From contig NZ_RBIE01000001.1 of assembly GCF_003633715.1 (NCBI RefSeq), positions 729,331 through 793,330 of the forward strand: a DNA stretch of 64,000 nt. Reading direction: 5' to 3'. Within the stretch, counting starts at the first letter, position 1, and each line of letters opens with the position of its first letter. Source of the stretch: Thermovibrio guaymasensis. Lineage in GTDB: Bacteria; Aquificota; Aquificia; Desulfurobacteriales; Desulfurobacteriaceae. The notes below the pieces were generated by a model that saw nothing but the letters and a program-made list of their open reading frames with translations, was not told the origin of the DNA and made no database searches. Below are positions 14,558 through 24,132 of this stretch, piece by piece. The translations under genes and the position numbers were made by a program.

Positions 14558-15383
14558 CGTAGGAGGAACCTTCATAAAGCTCTTTGACGGTAAAAGGAGA
14601 GAAAAGATAAGAACACCCCAAGGGTACACGGAGCTGTTAGAGTCTCTTATTAACATAATCGGTGAGGAAGAAAGGGTAACAGTCGCCGTTGCTGGGCTAG
14701 TAATTGAGAAAGAGGGAATCATTGAGGAATCGCCAAACCTTCCGTTCCTTAGGGGAAAGGAGTTAAGGAGAGACTTAGAAAGGAAAAGTGGAGCAAGGGT
14801 AAGACTTGTAAACGATGCAACTGCTGCAGCCTATGGAGAGTTTGTAGAAGGAAGCGGGAGGAATTCTGAACTATTCATATGTCTAACCCTTGGAACTAGG
14901 CTTGGGGGAGGAGCCGTAATTAACGGCAAACCCCTTGAGGGGGTTAAGAGAGTAGCTATGGAGGTCGGCCATACGACAATCTGTTTAAACGGCTGGCCCT
15001 GCCACTGCGGAAGGAGGGGGTGCCTTGAAGCTTACGCTTCATCGTACGGCCTTGAAAGGCACTACTTCCTCCTAACTGGAAAACAGAAGAGCTCGTTTGA
15101 AATAATAGAGGAAGCAAGGAAAGGTAAAGAAGGAGCTCTAGGAGCCCTTAAAGAGCTTTCTAAATACCTCTCTGTTGGAATAACAAACCTCCTCCACACC
15201 TTTAACCCTGATAGGTTAGCTCTTTCTGGTGGTATAGTTGCAAACTTCCCAGAAATTGTTGACTGGTGTAAAGAGGAAATTGAAAGAAGAAGCTTTAAAC
15301 CTACCCTTTCAGGATTTAAGCTGGTAAATACCGAGCTTGGTGAGTTCAGCGGAGCGATAGGTGCCTTCTTTTTCCCTTACTGA
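14541..15383 (+). CDS. ROK-family sugar kinase (glucokinase-like)
   Basis: A 280-residue ROK kinase with the ATP phosphate-binding start (LGIDVGGTF), NDATAAAYGE, TLGTRLGGGAVI and the ROK zinc motif (EVGHTTI, then CHCGRRGCLEAYAS). It most likely phosphorylates glucose, feeding pgi and glycogen turnover; N-acetylhexosamines are possible alternatives. The start is a TTG at 14541 with GGGAGG seven bases upstream; a TTG at 14526 has no such site. The gene therefore begins inside the preceding mini-gene. Its intact state contrasts with the broken genes 2 kb upstream. Confidence 0.88.
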   Translation: MPLGIDVGGTFIKLFDGKRREKIRTPQGYTELLESLINIIGEEERVTVAVAGLVIEKEGIIEESPNLPFLRGKELRRDLERKSGARVRLVNDATAAAYGEFVEGSGRNSELFICLTLGTRLGGGAVINGKPLEGVKRVAMEVGHTTICLNGWPCHCGRRGCLEAYASSYGLERHYFLLTGKQKSSFEIIEEARKGKEGALGALKELSKYLSVGITNLLHTFNPDRLALSGGIVANFPEIVDWCKEEIERRSFKPTLSGFKLVNTELGEFSGAIGAFFFPY

Positions 15384-15415
15384 TAAAATTGGGTAAAAAG
15401 GATAGGAGGTAGAAG

Positions 15416-16342
15416 GTGCCTGTTGCTTTCATTTTTCCCGGTCAGGGTTCACAGTACACCGGAATGGGAAGGGAAATCTACGAGGCTTTTCCTGAGGCCA
15501 GAGAGGTCTTTGAGGAAGCCTCTGAAGGAGCCAAGGTAAATATAAAAAGGCTATGTTTTGAAGCTCCTGAGGAGGAGTTGACGTTAACTTACAACGCCCA
15601 ACCTGCAATATTTACTGTAAGCATGGCGGTTTTAAGGGTTTTAAAGAGCAACGGCTTTAGTGAAAAGCCTATTCTGGTTGCAGGCCACTCACTAGGCGAA
15701 TTTTCAGCTGCAGGAGCTGCAGGAGTCTTCAGCGTTGCTGAAGGAGCTCTCCTCGTTAGGAAGAGAGGAGAGTTCATGCAGGAGGCAGTTCCAGTAGGAA
15801 AGGGAGGAATGAGTGCAGTTATAGGACTTCCTGCAGAGGAAATTGAAAAAATTCTAAATGAGGTTAAAGCAGGATTCATTCAAGTTGCAAATTACAACGC
15901 TCCAGAGCAGACAGTCATATCTGGGGAGATACCCGCCTTGGAGGAAGCCGAAAGGAAGTTAAAGGAAGCCGGAGCTAAGAGGGTAATAAGACTTCCAGTA
16001 TCGGCTCCGTTTCACTCAAAACTCATGGAACCTGCAGCAGTTAGGCTACGGGAGCTAATGGAGGAAGTTGAGTTTAAGAAGGCTGAAATCCCTATTCTTA
16101 ACAATGCAGACGTTAAACTAATTGAAAGCCCCCAAGACGTTAAAGACTCTTTCTACAGGCAGGTCTTCTCGCCCGTTAGGTGGGTTGAGGACGTAAGGAA
16201 GATGAAGGAACTTGGGGTTAACAGGGTCTACGAGATTGGACCAAAGAACGTACTAAAGGGACTCATTAGGAAAATTGATAGGGAAATTGAAGTTATAAAC
16301 GTTGAAAAACCCAAAGACATTGAAAAACTTCTAAGTAGCTAG
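15416..16342 (+). CDS. fabD: Malonyl-CoA:ACP transacylase
   Basis: A 308-residue FabD that loads malonyl groups onto acyl carrier protein for fatty acid synthesis. The start is FPGQGSQYTGMGR; the nucleophile serine is in GHSLGEFSA; VANYNAPEQTVISG and the catalytic histidine in SAPFHSKLM follow. It starts with GTG at 15416, with AGGAGGT upstream. No other fab genes are adjacent, although the upstream broken CFA synthase is also lipid-related. Length matches the family. Confidence 0.95.
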   Translation: MPVAFIFPGQGSQYTGMGREIYEAFPEAREVFEEASEGAKVNIKRLCFEAPEEELTLTYNAQPAIFTVSMAVLRVLKSNGFSEKPILVAGHSLGEFSAAGAAGVFSVAEGALLVRKRGEFMQEAVPVGKGGMSAVIGLPAEEIEKILNEVKAGFIQVANYNAPEQTVISGEIPALEEAERKLKEAGAKRVIRLPVSAPFHSKLMEPAAVRLRELMEEVEFKKAEIPILNNADVKLIESPQDVKDSFYRQVFSPVRWVEDVRKMKELGVNRVYEIGPKNVLKGLIRKIDREIEVINVEKPKDIEKLLSS

Positions 16343-16352
16343 GATTTAAGGA

Positions 16353-18080
16353 ATGGAACCCAAAATTCCAGAAAAAGTCTATCCTATCTTAAAGGCTAGG
16401 TATTTGAGACCGGGGGAAACTCCCCGGGAAATGTTTGAAAGGGTTGCAAGGGCTGTTTCCCAGGCGGAGCTCCTATTCGGCCCAGCTTCAAAGGCAAGGG
16501 AGTGGGAGGAGAAGTTCTTTGAGGTAATGGTTAACCTGGAATTCCTTCCAAACTCACCAACTCTGATGAATGCAGGGACTCCCCTTGGACAGCTTGCGGC
16601 CTGTTTCGTCCTTCCGATTGGGGATTCAATTGAGGAGATCTTTAACTCACTTTCCTTAATGGCAAAAATTCAGAAGACCGGGGGAGGAACGGGCTTCTCT
16701 TTCAGCCACTTAAGACCAAAAGGAGATTTAGTAAGGACAACAAACGGAAGAGCTTCGGGCCCAGTTTCCTTCATGAAGGTCTTTGACTGCACAACAGATT
16801 CTATAAAGCAGGGGGGGAAGAGGAGAGGCGCAAACATGGGAGTCCTCTCAGTTAACCACCCCGACATTGAGGAGTTTATAACCTGCAAGAGGGATAAGAG
16901 GAGCTTTCAGAACTTCAACATATCGGTTTCGTGTCCCGACTCCTTCTTTGAAGAGGTTAAAAGGAACGGAGAGGTTGAGCTTATAAACCCTAGGGACGGT
17001 AAAGTCTGGAGGAGGGTAAGTGCAAGGGAGCTCTTTAATTTGATCGCCGAGTCGGCGTGGGACTCTGGAGACCCTGGAATTCTGTACATTGATGAAATTA
17101 ATAGGCACAACCCTACACCAGAAATCGGAATGATTGAAGCCACAAATCCGTGTGGGGAAGTTCCTCTCCTACCTTACGAAGAGTGCAACTTAGGTTCTAT
17201 AAACCTATCAAAGCTGGTAAAGAACGGGAAAGTTGACTGGGAAAAGTTAAGAAAGCTTGTTGAAGTTGGAGTAAGGTTCCTTGACTGCGTAATAGACGTT
17301 AATAGGTACCCCGACCCGAGAATTGAGAAGATGGCGAAGGGGAACAGGAAAATCGGCCTTGGAGTAATGGGATGGGCGGAGCTCCTAATTGCCCTCAAAA
17401 TCCCATACAACTCAGAAGAAGCTCTAAAGCTTGCAGATGAACTAATGGGTTTTATTAACAGAGTTGCATTTGAAACTTCCTGTAAGCTCGCAGAGGAAAA
17501 GGGAAGCTTTCCAAACATAGAAAAGAGTATCTATAGGGGAAAGAGGGTAAGAAACGCCACAAGAACGAGCATTGCCCCAACCGGAACGATCAGCATGATA
17601 GCTGGGACAACTCCAAGCATTGAACCTCTATTTGCCATAGCTTACGTAAAGAGAGTCCTTAACGGGAAACCTGTAATTACAGTTGATCCCTTTTTCTTAA
17701 AGTACGCCGGCCACCTTTTAACTAAAGAGGAAATTATAGAAGTCGTAAGGACTGGAAGTATCCAAGGGATAGGTAGAATTCCTGAGGAAATAAAAAGAAT
17801 TTTCGTAACCGCCCTTAATATCCCCCCTGAGTGGCACGTTAAAGTTCAGGCTGTTTTCCAAAAGCACGTTGACAACTCGGTATCAAAGACGGTTAACATG
17901 AGAAAAGATGCAACTGTTGAAGACGTTAAAAAAGTCTTCATGCTCGGATACAAACTAAAGCTAAAGGGAATTACTATCTTTAGGCAGGGGTCAAAGGAAG
18001 GAGCAATAGAGTTTGGGATAAAAGAGGGGATAAAGCCAGAAGACTTAATAAAGTTTCCTCCCTGTAGCTGTGAAAGGTAG
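16353..18080 (+). CDS. nrdJ: Adenosylcobalamin-dependent (class II) ribonucleotide reductase
   Basis: A 575-residue class II ribonucleotide reductase that makes deoxyribonucleotides using a B12-generated thiyl radical. Visible motifs are FLPNSPTLMNAG, the first redox cysteine in LAACFVLPIGDS, GGGTGFSFSHLRP, the thiyl-radical region NPCGEVPLLPYEECNLGSIN, and APTGTISMIAGTTPSIEP. It is short for the family, has no N-terminal ATP-cone, and ends PPCSCER, whose cysteine pair could serve as the reducible tail. It needs no oxygen, consistent with an anaerobe or microaerobe. No class I subunits are seen. Confidence 0.93.
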   Translation: MEPKIPEKVYPILKARYLRPGETPREMFERVARAVSQAELLFGPASKAREWEEKFFEVMVNLEFLPNSPTLMNAGTPLGQLAACFVLPIGDSIEEIFNSLSLMAKIQKTGGGTGFSFSHLRPKGDLVRTTNGRASGPVSFMKVFDCTTDSIKQGGKRRGANMGVLSVNHPDIEEFITCKRDKRSFQNFNISVSCPDSFFEEVKRNGEVELINPRDGKVWRRVSARELFNLIAESAWDSGDPGILYIDEINRHNPTPEIGMIEATNPCGEVPLLPYEECNLGSINLSKLVKNGKVDWEKLRKLVEVGVRFLDCVIDVNRYPDPRIEKMAKGNRKIGLGVMGWAELLIALKIPYNSEEALKLADELMGFINRVAFETSCKLAEEKGSFPNIEKSIYRGKRVRNATRTSIAPTGTISMIAGTTPSIEPLFAIAYVKRVLNGKPVITVDPFFLKYAGHLLTKEEIIEVVRTGSIQGIGRIPEEIKRIFVTALNIPPEWHVKVQAVFQKHVDNSVSKTVNMRKDATVEDVKKVFMLGYKLKLKGITIFRQGSKEGAIEFGIKEGIKPEDLIKFPPCSCER

Positions 18081-18088
18081 GAGGTAAA

Positions 18089-19747
18089 ATGAAAAAAATA
18101 ATGAGCACACTCTTCCTTTCCCTTTTTATCTCTTCCTGTGGAGGAGGAGGAAGCGGTAGTTCCTCAGGAAACTATACTGTTGAGGGAAAGTTCATATCTA
18201 GCTACGTTCAGGGACTAAAGGTATGTACTAAGGACATGAAATACTGCACACAAACTGATAGATACGGAAATTTCTCAATCAAAAGTACAAGTAAAACTCC
18301 AGAAGTTGTCTTCTTCATAAGGGACGTTGAGCTGGGAGAATACTCTCTTAAAGAAAACGGAGAAACAGTTACACCCTTTAAGCTCTCCAAGGATAACCAA
18401 GTAGGAGATGCTATAGCAAAAATAATTCACGCCCTTGGGAACGACACAGATGGAACTAAAGAGTTAATAGACCTATCTAACATCAAGGTTGAAGCTAACC
18501 CGAATATTGAATCAATTTTATCTGCAGTTGAGAGTAAGGAGGACTTTACTCTAAACGTAAATGGAGGAAATTATTTAGTAAAAGTCTCCTTTCCTGAAGG
18601 GAAACCTCAGGTTGAACTGTGTAAAGAAGGTAAGTGCACTCCCGTTAACTATAGGCAGTGGTTAGTACTGATTTTAATGGCTGCAGATAACGACTTAAAT
18701 AAATATGCTTACGACGACCTAGATGAAATATCTCAAGTTAAGTTCAACCCGCAAGTTAAAGTTATAGCTGTAGCAGACCTGTACGGTCGAAGTGGAACTA
18801 TAGTAGGAGAATCATCAGAAGAAACCGGGGAATTTGAAACGTACCAGTCTTCTAACGAACTTAACACCGGCTCAGGGTACACAGTTAGAGAGATAGTTAA
18901 AACCTACGAAGATAAATATCCTTCACCAAAAGTTGCTCTGATATTCTGGGACCACGGAGACGGATGGAGAAGTTCAAGATTTGCAGCAATTGATAAAACA
19001 GACAACAGTTACCTCTTTATGTACAGGTTAGTTAACGCTCTAAAGGAGCTTCAGAGGGAAGGTTACAAAGTTAACTTCATAGGTTTTGACGAGTGTTTAA
19101 TGGGAATGGAGGAAGTCTTTTTTGACGTTGGGCAGTTTTCAGACGCAGTTGTAGCCTCAGAAGCCCTTGAACCTGGTGCAGGCTGGAACTATACCTACTT
19201 ATTTAGAAAAATCGTTGAAAACCCATCTGTAGACTCTTACCAGTTTGGGAAATTGGTCGTAGATGCTTACAGGGAAGCTTATAGAAATCAAGATCAAAAA
19301 ACGATAATTCTTCTAAGTAAAGAAGAGATTGAAAAGTTAACAAGTGCAATTAATAAGCTCTACTACAGGCTAAGTACTGAAAACTTTCAGTATTTCTATC
19401 AGGCAAGGGAAAACTCAGTAGTAGTTTCCGACAACCAAAATCAAACCCTCTACCACGTAGACCTTTACTCATTTGCAAACCAACTAAAAGATAAGTTTTC
19501 AGAAGCTCAGGAGATTACTTCAATAATAGAAAACGCATATAAGTTCTTAAATGATCCCAATTTAAAAGGAATCTCAATCTACTTTCCCCCAACTTCAGAA
19601 TCCGACGATTCATATCCTTGCTATTTGCTAGATAGACCGAGTACAGAAGTAATCTGCTTTGAAGATCCCGATTACTACAACCCGTTTGCAGTTAACCTCT
19701 GGGACGATTTTCTAACTAAATACTATTACCTGCTGGAGGATAAGTGA
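18089..19747 (+). CDS. Clostripain-family (C11) cysteine peptidase, lipoprotein
   Basis: The N-terminus is a lipoprotein signal (hydrophobic stretch, then LFISSC with Cys at about residue 17), followed by a glycine/serine linker. An N-terminal domain of about 180 residues of unknown type precedes the peptidase core: LVLILMAADNDLN, ALIFWDHGDGW (catalytic His near 287) and IGFDECLMGMEEV (catalytic Cys near 335). Clostripain-type enzymes cut after basic residues. The position of the Cys lipid anchor implies action in the periplasm or at the outer membrane. The stop overlaps the next lipoprotein gene (GTGA), so the two are probably translated together. Confidence 0.87.
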   Translation: MKKIMSTLFLSLFISSCGGGGSGSSSGNYTVEGKFISSYVQGLKVCTKDMKYCTQTDRYGNFSIKSTSKTPEVVFFIRDVELGEYSLKENGETVTPFKLSKDNQVGDAIAKIIHALGNDTDGTKELIDLSNIKVEANPNIESILSAVESKEDFTLNVNGGNYLVKVSFPEGKPQVELCKEGKCTPVNYRQWLVLILMAADNDLNKYAYDDLDEISQVKFNPQVKVIAVADLYGRSGTIVGESSEETGEFETYQSSNELNTGSGYTVREIVKTYEDKYPSPKVALIFWDHGDGWRSSRFAAIDKTDNSYLFMYRLVNALKELQREGYKVNFIGFDECLMGMEEVFFDVGQFSDAVVASEALEPGAGWNYTYLFRKIVENPSVDSYQFGKLVVDAYREAYRNQDQKTIILLSKEEIEKLTSAINKLYYRLSTENFQYFYQARENSVVVSDNQNQTLYHVDLYSFANQLKDKFSEAQEITSIIENAYKFLNDPNLKGISIYFPPTSESDDSYPCYLLDRPSTEVICFEDPDYYNPFAVNLWDDFLTKYYYLLEDK

Positions 19748-20118
19748 GGACCATCTCGGTTATAGGCCTAGTAACTATCTTTCTTTTCTCCTCCTGCGCT
19801 TCAGTAAAGGTAAGTGGAGAGACAAGAGTTAGATTGATGAAAATTGGAACAATTGAGAGAAACTGTGAAAGCCTTAAAGGGAAGAAGGTAGTGATAAGGG
19901 CAAAGTTTATGGGATGGAACTGCCCAAAGGACTGCAAAAACCCTGGAATAACGCGCTCAGATACCTGTTTTGTTGACTCAACTGGATGTATCTACGCAGA
20001 GGGTTTGGCAGGGGATCTTTTAACAGAAAGGGGAAAGGAATACTTGGTTAAAGCTATAGTAATGAAGGGGAAAAATACTTGTTACTTAAAGGTTTTAGGT
20101 AAAGATGAGGTTAGGTGA
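19744..20118 (+). CDS. Small cysteine-rich lipoprotein
   Basis: A 124-residue protein starting with GTG in a GTGA overlap with the C11 peptidase. A signal peptide ends in a lipobox (LFSSC, Cys about residue 18). The mature part has about five cysteines and a pattern (LKGKKVVIRAKFMGW, TRSDTCFVDSTGCIY) suggestive of a small OB-like beta barrel. I do not recognise a named family. Genetic coupling suggests it may bind, present or restrain the peptidase, but this is inference. It overlaps thiL by 14 bp. Confidence 0.75.
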   Translation: MRTISVIGLVTIFLFSSCASVKVSGETRVRLMKIGTIERNCESLKGKKVVIRAKFMGWNCPKDCKNPGITRSDTCFVDSTGCIYAEGLAGDLLTERGKEYLVKAIVMKGKNTCYLKVLGKDEVR

Positions 20119-21058
20119 ATTTGAACTTATAGAAAGACTCTTAAAGGAGCTCCCCCTTCCCTCAAAAGAGGTAGTTGTACCTGCAGGTGACGATACTGCC
20201 GTAGTTGAAATTGGAAAAGGGAAGTATCAGCTATTAACAACAGATGCCCTTGTAGAGGGAAGCCACTTTAAACTTAAGTGGAAAGAAGTTTTAGAGGATC
20301 TCTTCTTCCTACTTGGGAAGAAGCTGGTAAACGTGTGTGCTAGTGATGTTGCCTCAATGGGAGGGATTCCCAAGTTAGCCCTGATAAACTTAGGAACTCC
20401 AAAAGAAATTGGAGAAAAATGCTTAATTGAGATCTATAGAGGGATAGGTAAAGCGGCAGAGGAACTCAAAATAAGCGTAATTGGAGGAGACACGGTAAAG
20501 TCTAAAACTCTCTTTTTTGACATGGCTCTCATAGGGGAGAGCTCCGGCTTTATGCTTAGAAGTTGTGCAAGACCGGGAGATTTGGTAGGAGTTACCGGAA
20601 CTTTTGGTGATAGTAGAGGGGGACTGGAGCTTCTTAGTAGAGGAAAGATCAGCCCAAAGTACTTAATAAATAGATTTCTATCACCGCAGGCTAGGATAAG
20701 GGAAGGGAAAGAAGCACTAAAGTTAGGAGTAAAGTGTGGAACAGACGTTAGCGACGGCCTTCTATTTAACATCTGGACTATTTCAGCTAGCTCCAGAGTA
20801 AGAATTGATGTTGAAAGAGAAAAGATACCGATATCTCAAGAACTAATAGATACATTTGGAAGAGAAAAAGCTTTAGAGTTTGCACTCTACGGAGGAGAGG
20901 ACTATGAGCTGGTAATAACTTTTCCGGAAAAATTAACCGCAAAGTTGGAAGAACTGGGATTTAAAGTTATCGGAGAAGTTAAGAAAGGTAGTGGTGTCTT
21001 CCTTGACGGTAAAAAGGTAAAAGTTTCAGGTTACGATCACTTTAAGGAGGAAAAATGA
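20105..21058 (+). CDS. thiL: Thiamine-monophosphate kinase
   Basis: A 317-residue ThiL, which phosphorylates thiamine monophosphate to thiamine diphosphate with ATP. Motifs include GEFELIERL, VPAGDDTAVVE, TDALVEGSHF, ASDVASMGGIP, IGGDTVKS, GTDVSDGLL and LYGGEDYEL, covering both the Mg-ATP and substrate sites. It overlaps the previous lipoprotein by 14 bp and uppP by 4 bp (ATGA). No other thiamine gene is in the window. Confidence 0.94.
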   Translation: MRLGEFELIERLLKELPLPSKEVVVPAGDDTAVVEIGKGKYQLLTTDALVEGSHFKLKWKEVLEDLFFLLGKKLVNVCASDVASMGGIPKLALINLGTPKEIGEKCLIEIYRGIGKAAEELKISVIGGDTVKSKTLFFDMALIGESSGFMLRSCARPGDLVGVTGTFGDSRGGLELLSRGKISPKYLINRFLSPQARIREGKEALKLGVKCGTDVSDGLLFNIWTISASSRVRIDVEREKIPISQELIDTFGREKALEFALYGGEDYELVITFPEKLTAKLEELGFKVIGEVKKGSGVFLDGKKVKVSGYDHFKEEK

Positions 21059-21822
21059 ACATAGTTGATTCAATAATCCTCGGAGTCGTTGAGGGAATAA
21101 CGGAGTTCCTACCTATATCTTCAACCGGACATATGATACTCGTAAGTAAACTCCTCGGCCTTCAGCAGAACTCTTTTGAAAAAATCTTTGAAATAGTAAT
21201 TCAACTCGGAGCCATACTGGCAGTTGTCTTTATCTATAAAGATAGGTTAATAAAGAGCATTGAACTGTGGAAAAAGCTCTTAGCTGCATTTATCCCTACA
21301 GGAATACTGGGACTCCTATTTCACAAATTCATAGAGGAAAAGCTCTTTAATCCTTTCGTAGTCAGCGTTATGCTCATAGTATGGGGTATCGTCTTCATAG
21401 TGGTGGAACTCCTCTACAAAGAGAAAGAACATCACTTGAAAGATCCTGAAAAGATAAGTTACTTAAAAGCAATAGGTATAGGCCTGTTCCAGTCCTTAGC
21501 AATGATCCCGGGAACTTCACGCTCGGGATCAACTATAATTGGAGGAATGCTTTTAGGAATGAAAAGGACCGCAGCAACCGAGTTTTCATTCTTACTTGCA
21601 ATTCCTACAATGTTGGCAGCAACCGGATTTGAACTTATGAAGAACTTCCACTCTATAAACGCTAATAACAGTATAATGCTCTTAGTTGGCTTCTTAACTG
21701 CTCTTATCTCAGCATTTTTAGCAGTTAAGTGGCTCCTAAACTACATAAAGAATCACACGTTTATACCTTTTGGAATTTATAGAATATTAGTAGGAATTAC
21801 TTTCCTGCTCTTTTTTCTATAG
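21055..21822 (+). CDS. uppP: Undecaprenyl-diphosphatase UppP/BacA
   Basis: A 255-residue integral membrane phosphatase that recycles the undecaprenyl carrier for peptidoglycan and surface polysaccharide synthesis. The two conserved catalytic loops are visible: VEGITEFLPISSTGH near the N-terminus and PGTSRSGSTIIGGM in the middle. There are several hydrophobic helices. Length is usual for the family. It is translationally coupled to thiL. Confidence 0.95.
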   Translation: MNIVDSIILGVVEGITEFLPISSTGHMILVSKLLGLQQNSFEKIFEIVIQLGAILAVVFIYKDRLIKSIELWKKLLAAFIPTGILGLLFHKFIEEKLFNPFVVSVMLIVWGIVFIVVELLYKEKEHHLKDPEKISYLKAIGIGLFQSLAMIPGTSRSGSTIIGGMLLGMKRTAATEFSFLLAIPTMLAATGFELMKNFHSINANNSIMLLVGFLTALISAFLAVKWLLNYIKNHTFIPFGIYRILVGITFLLFFL

Positions 21823-21831
21823 GGAGGAAAT

Positions 21832-22908
21832 ATGGCTGTAAGCATGCTTCAACTCCTTAAAGAGGTTGTTGAGAGAAAAGCTTCAGATCTCCACATAGCA
21901 CCTGGAAGTCCACCGAGAATCAGGATTTTAGGAGATCTTGTCCCTCTAACAGAGTATGGAGTCCTCAGCGCAACCGATACAAAAAACTTAATATACAGTG
22001 TTTTAACCGACGCACAGAAAAAAAAGTTAGAGGAAGAGTTAGAACTTGACTTTTCGTTTGGTATAAAAAACATTGCAAGGTTTAGAGGAAACGCATACTT
22101 CCAGAGACAAAGCTTAGCAGCTGCTTTTAGGTTAATTCCCTTTGAAATTCCAGACTTTGACTCCTTAGGACTTCCTCCAGTAGTAAAAAACTTTGCCCAC
22201 AAGGATAAGGGATTAGTTTTGGTAACAGGACCTACCGGCTCTGGTAAGTCAACTACTTTGGCATCCCTTATAAAGATCATTAACGATACCTATCCTTATC
22301 ACATAATAACGATAGAAGATCCTATAGAGTTCGTGTATAACCACAATAAATCCTTAATTACACAAAGAGAACTGGGTAGTGATACTAAGAGCTTTGCAAG
22401 GGCGCTAAGGGCTTCCCTACGTGAAGATCCCGATGTTATCCTCGTCGGTGAGATGAGAGACCCTGAAACAATCGAAGCTGCCCTTACAGCGGCCGAAACT
22501 GGACACCTGGTCTTTTCAACCCTCCACACAAACTCAACGATTGAAACGATCAACCGTATAGTTGACGTTTTTCCTGCCGAAAAGCAATCACAGATAAGAA
22601 CTCAGTTATCCTTCGTTTTAGTCGGAGCAGTTGCTCAGAAACTCCTCAAGAGGAAGGACGGAAGGGGAAGGGTAGCTGCTGCGGAAGTCTTCATTCCAAC
22701 CCCAGCAATTAGGAACCTAATAAGGGAAAACAAACTTCACCAGATTTACTCTATGATGCAGACAGGACAGGCTTCAACGGGAATGATTACGATGAACCAA
22801 AGCCTTGCAAAGCTTTGTGTAGAAGGTATAATAGATATAGAGGAAGCTAAGAAGGTCTCTCCAGACGTTAAAGAACTGGAAACCCTTATAAGAGCTTATT
22901 CAACTTAG
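21832..22908 (+). CDS. pilT: Type IV pilus retraction ATPase PilT
   Basis: A 358-residue secretion-superfamily ATPase. An N-terminal domain (KASDLHIAPGSPPRIR) is followed by Walker A GPTGSGKST at about 133-141, an Asp box and Walker B (DPDVILVGEMRD), the His box and the PilT-specific AIRNLIRENKLHQIYSMMQ. PilT drives pilus retraction and twitching. The PilC platform gene follows after 6 bp. No pilin or PilB is in the window, so the rest of the system is elsewhere. Confidence 0.95.
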   Translation: MAVSMLQLLKEVVERKASDLHIAPGSPPRIRILGDLVPLTEYGVLSATDTKNLIYSVLTDAQKKKLEEELELDFSFGIKNIARFRGNAYFQRQSLAAAFRLIPFEIPDFDSLGLPPVVKNFAHKDKGLVLVTGPTGSGKSTTLASLIKIINDTYPYHIITIEDPIEFVYNHNKSLITQRELGSDTKSFARALRASLREDPDVILVGEMRDPETIEAALTAAETGHLVFSTLHTNSTIETINRIVDVFPAEKQSQIRTQLSFVLVGAVAQKLLKRKDGRGRVAAAEVFIPTPAIRNLIRENKLHQIYSMMQTGQASTGMITMNQSLAKLCVEGIIDIEEAKKVSPDVKELETLIRAYST

Positions 22909-22914
22909 GTAAAA

Positions 22915-24132
22915 ATGATGGCTATTTATAAGTACGTGGGAAGAGACGTCCTTGACAGGAGAAAAAGAGGAGTTATTGAAGCTGATAACCCTGAAATTGC
23001 AAGGGAAATTCTCCTTGGAAGGGGGGTAGTTGTAATTGAAAAGCTAACTGAGGATAGATCTATCTTAAACAAGGAACTCTCTGTACCCTTCTTAAACAGA
23101 GTAAGTTTAAAGGACATATTAGTATTTACAAGACAACTCTATGCGATGGTTCATGCTGGAATTCCTTTAGTTCAAGCACTAAGGATAATAAAAGAGCAAA
23201 TCCCAAATAAAACTCTTAAGAACATTGCCGAAGAGATGGCCTCATTTATTGAGGAAGGAGGAAGGTTCTCAACAGCCCTTTCAAGGCACAAGAGCGTGTT
23301 TGGAGACCTGTACATTTCAATGATAAAGGCAGCTGAGGAAGCCGGAACCCTTGAGGAAACTTTAAAAAGGCTCTCAGAGTACCTGGAAAAGGTGGAGAAA
23401 CTAAGGGGAAAAATTAAAAGTGCAATGTTCTACCCTATTTTCGTTTTAATAGTAGCTTCTATAATTATCACTGGAATTTTAGTTTTCATAATACCTACCT
23501 TCCAACAGCTCTATGCCGATTTGGGAGGAGAGCTCCCAGCCCTCACCCAACTTGTAATTAATGTAAGTAATTTCCTTAGAGATTACATAGGTTGGTTCAT
23601 ACTATTTCTAGTAATAGCTACTGTTGGACTCATTCAGGCTAGAAGAATACCTAAGTTCAAGTACTTAACCGATTATGCTCTTCTAAAAATGCCCATTTTA
23701 GGGGAACTAATTTTAAAGGGAAGTATCGCAAATTTTGCAAGAACTCTATCCTCTATGATTTCAAGTGGTATTAACATACTTGATGCCCTCCAGATCTCAG
23801 CTGAAACCTCAAACAACGAAGTTATAAAAGAGGCAATACTTGATGTTAAATCTCAGGTTGAAAAAGGTGTAAACCTATCAACTGCCCTATCAAAACACCC
23901 AATTTTTCCACCCATGCTTATTAACATGGTAGCAATCGGAGAGCAGGCCGGAAACCTTGATGAAATGCTAAGCAAAGTTGCCGACTTCTATGAAGAGGAA
24001 GTTGATAGAACCGTTGATGGTTTAACTTCCCTTATTGAGCCTCTCATGATCGTTTTCATAGGAGGAATAATCGGAATAATTATAGTTGCAATGTACTTAC
24101 CAATCTTCAAGATTGGAGAACTCATAAAGTAG
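22915..24132 (+). CDS. pilC: Type IV pilus inner-membrane platform protein PilC/GspF
   Basis: A 405-residue protein with two GspF domains, each ending in hydrophobic helices (about 170-240 and 375-400). Motifs include FTRQLYAMVHAGIPL, AAEEAGTLEETL and AIGEQAGNLDEML. It forms the membrane base on which PilT and PilB act. It lies directly behind pilT; ATG at 22915 or 22918. Its last 11 bp overlap the convergent GNAT gene. Confidence 0.94.
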   Translation: MMAIYKYVGRDVLDRRKRGVIEADNPEIAREILLGRGVVVIEKLTEDRSILNKELSVPFLNRVSLKDILVFTRQLYAMVHAGIPLVQALRIIKEQIPNKTLKNIAEEMASFIEEGGRFSTALSRHKSVFGDLYISMIKAAEEAGTLEETLKRLSEYLEKVEKLRGKIKSAMFYPIFVLIVASIIITGILVFIIPTFQQLYADLGGELPALTQLVINVSNFLRDYIGWFILFLVIATVGLIQARRIPKFKYLTDYALLKMPILGELILKGSIANFARTLSSMISSGINILDALQISAETSNNEVIKEAILDVKSQVEKGVNLSTALSKHPIFPPMLINMVAIGEQAGNLDEMLSKVADFYEEEVDRTVDGLTSLIEPLMIVFIGGIIGIIIVAMYLPIFKIGELIK

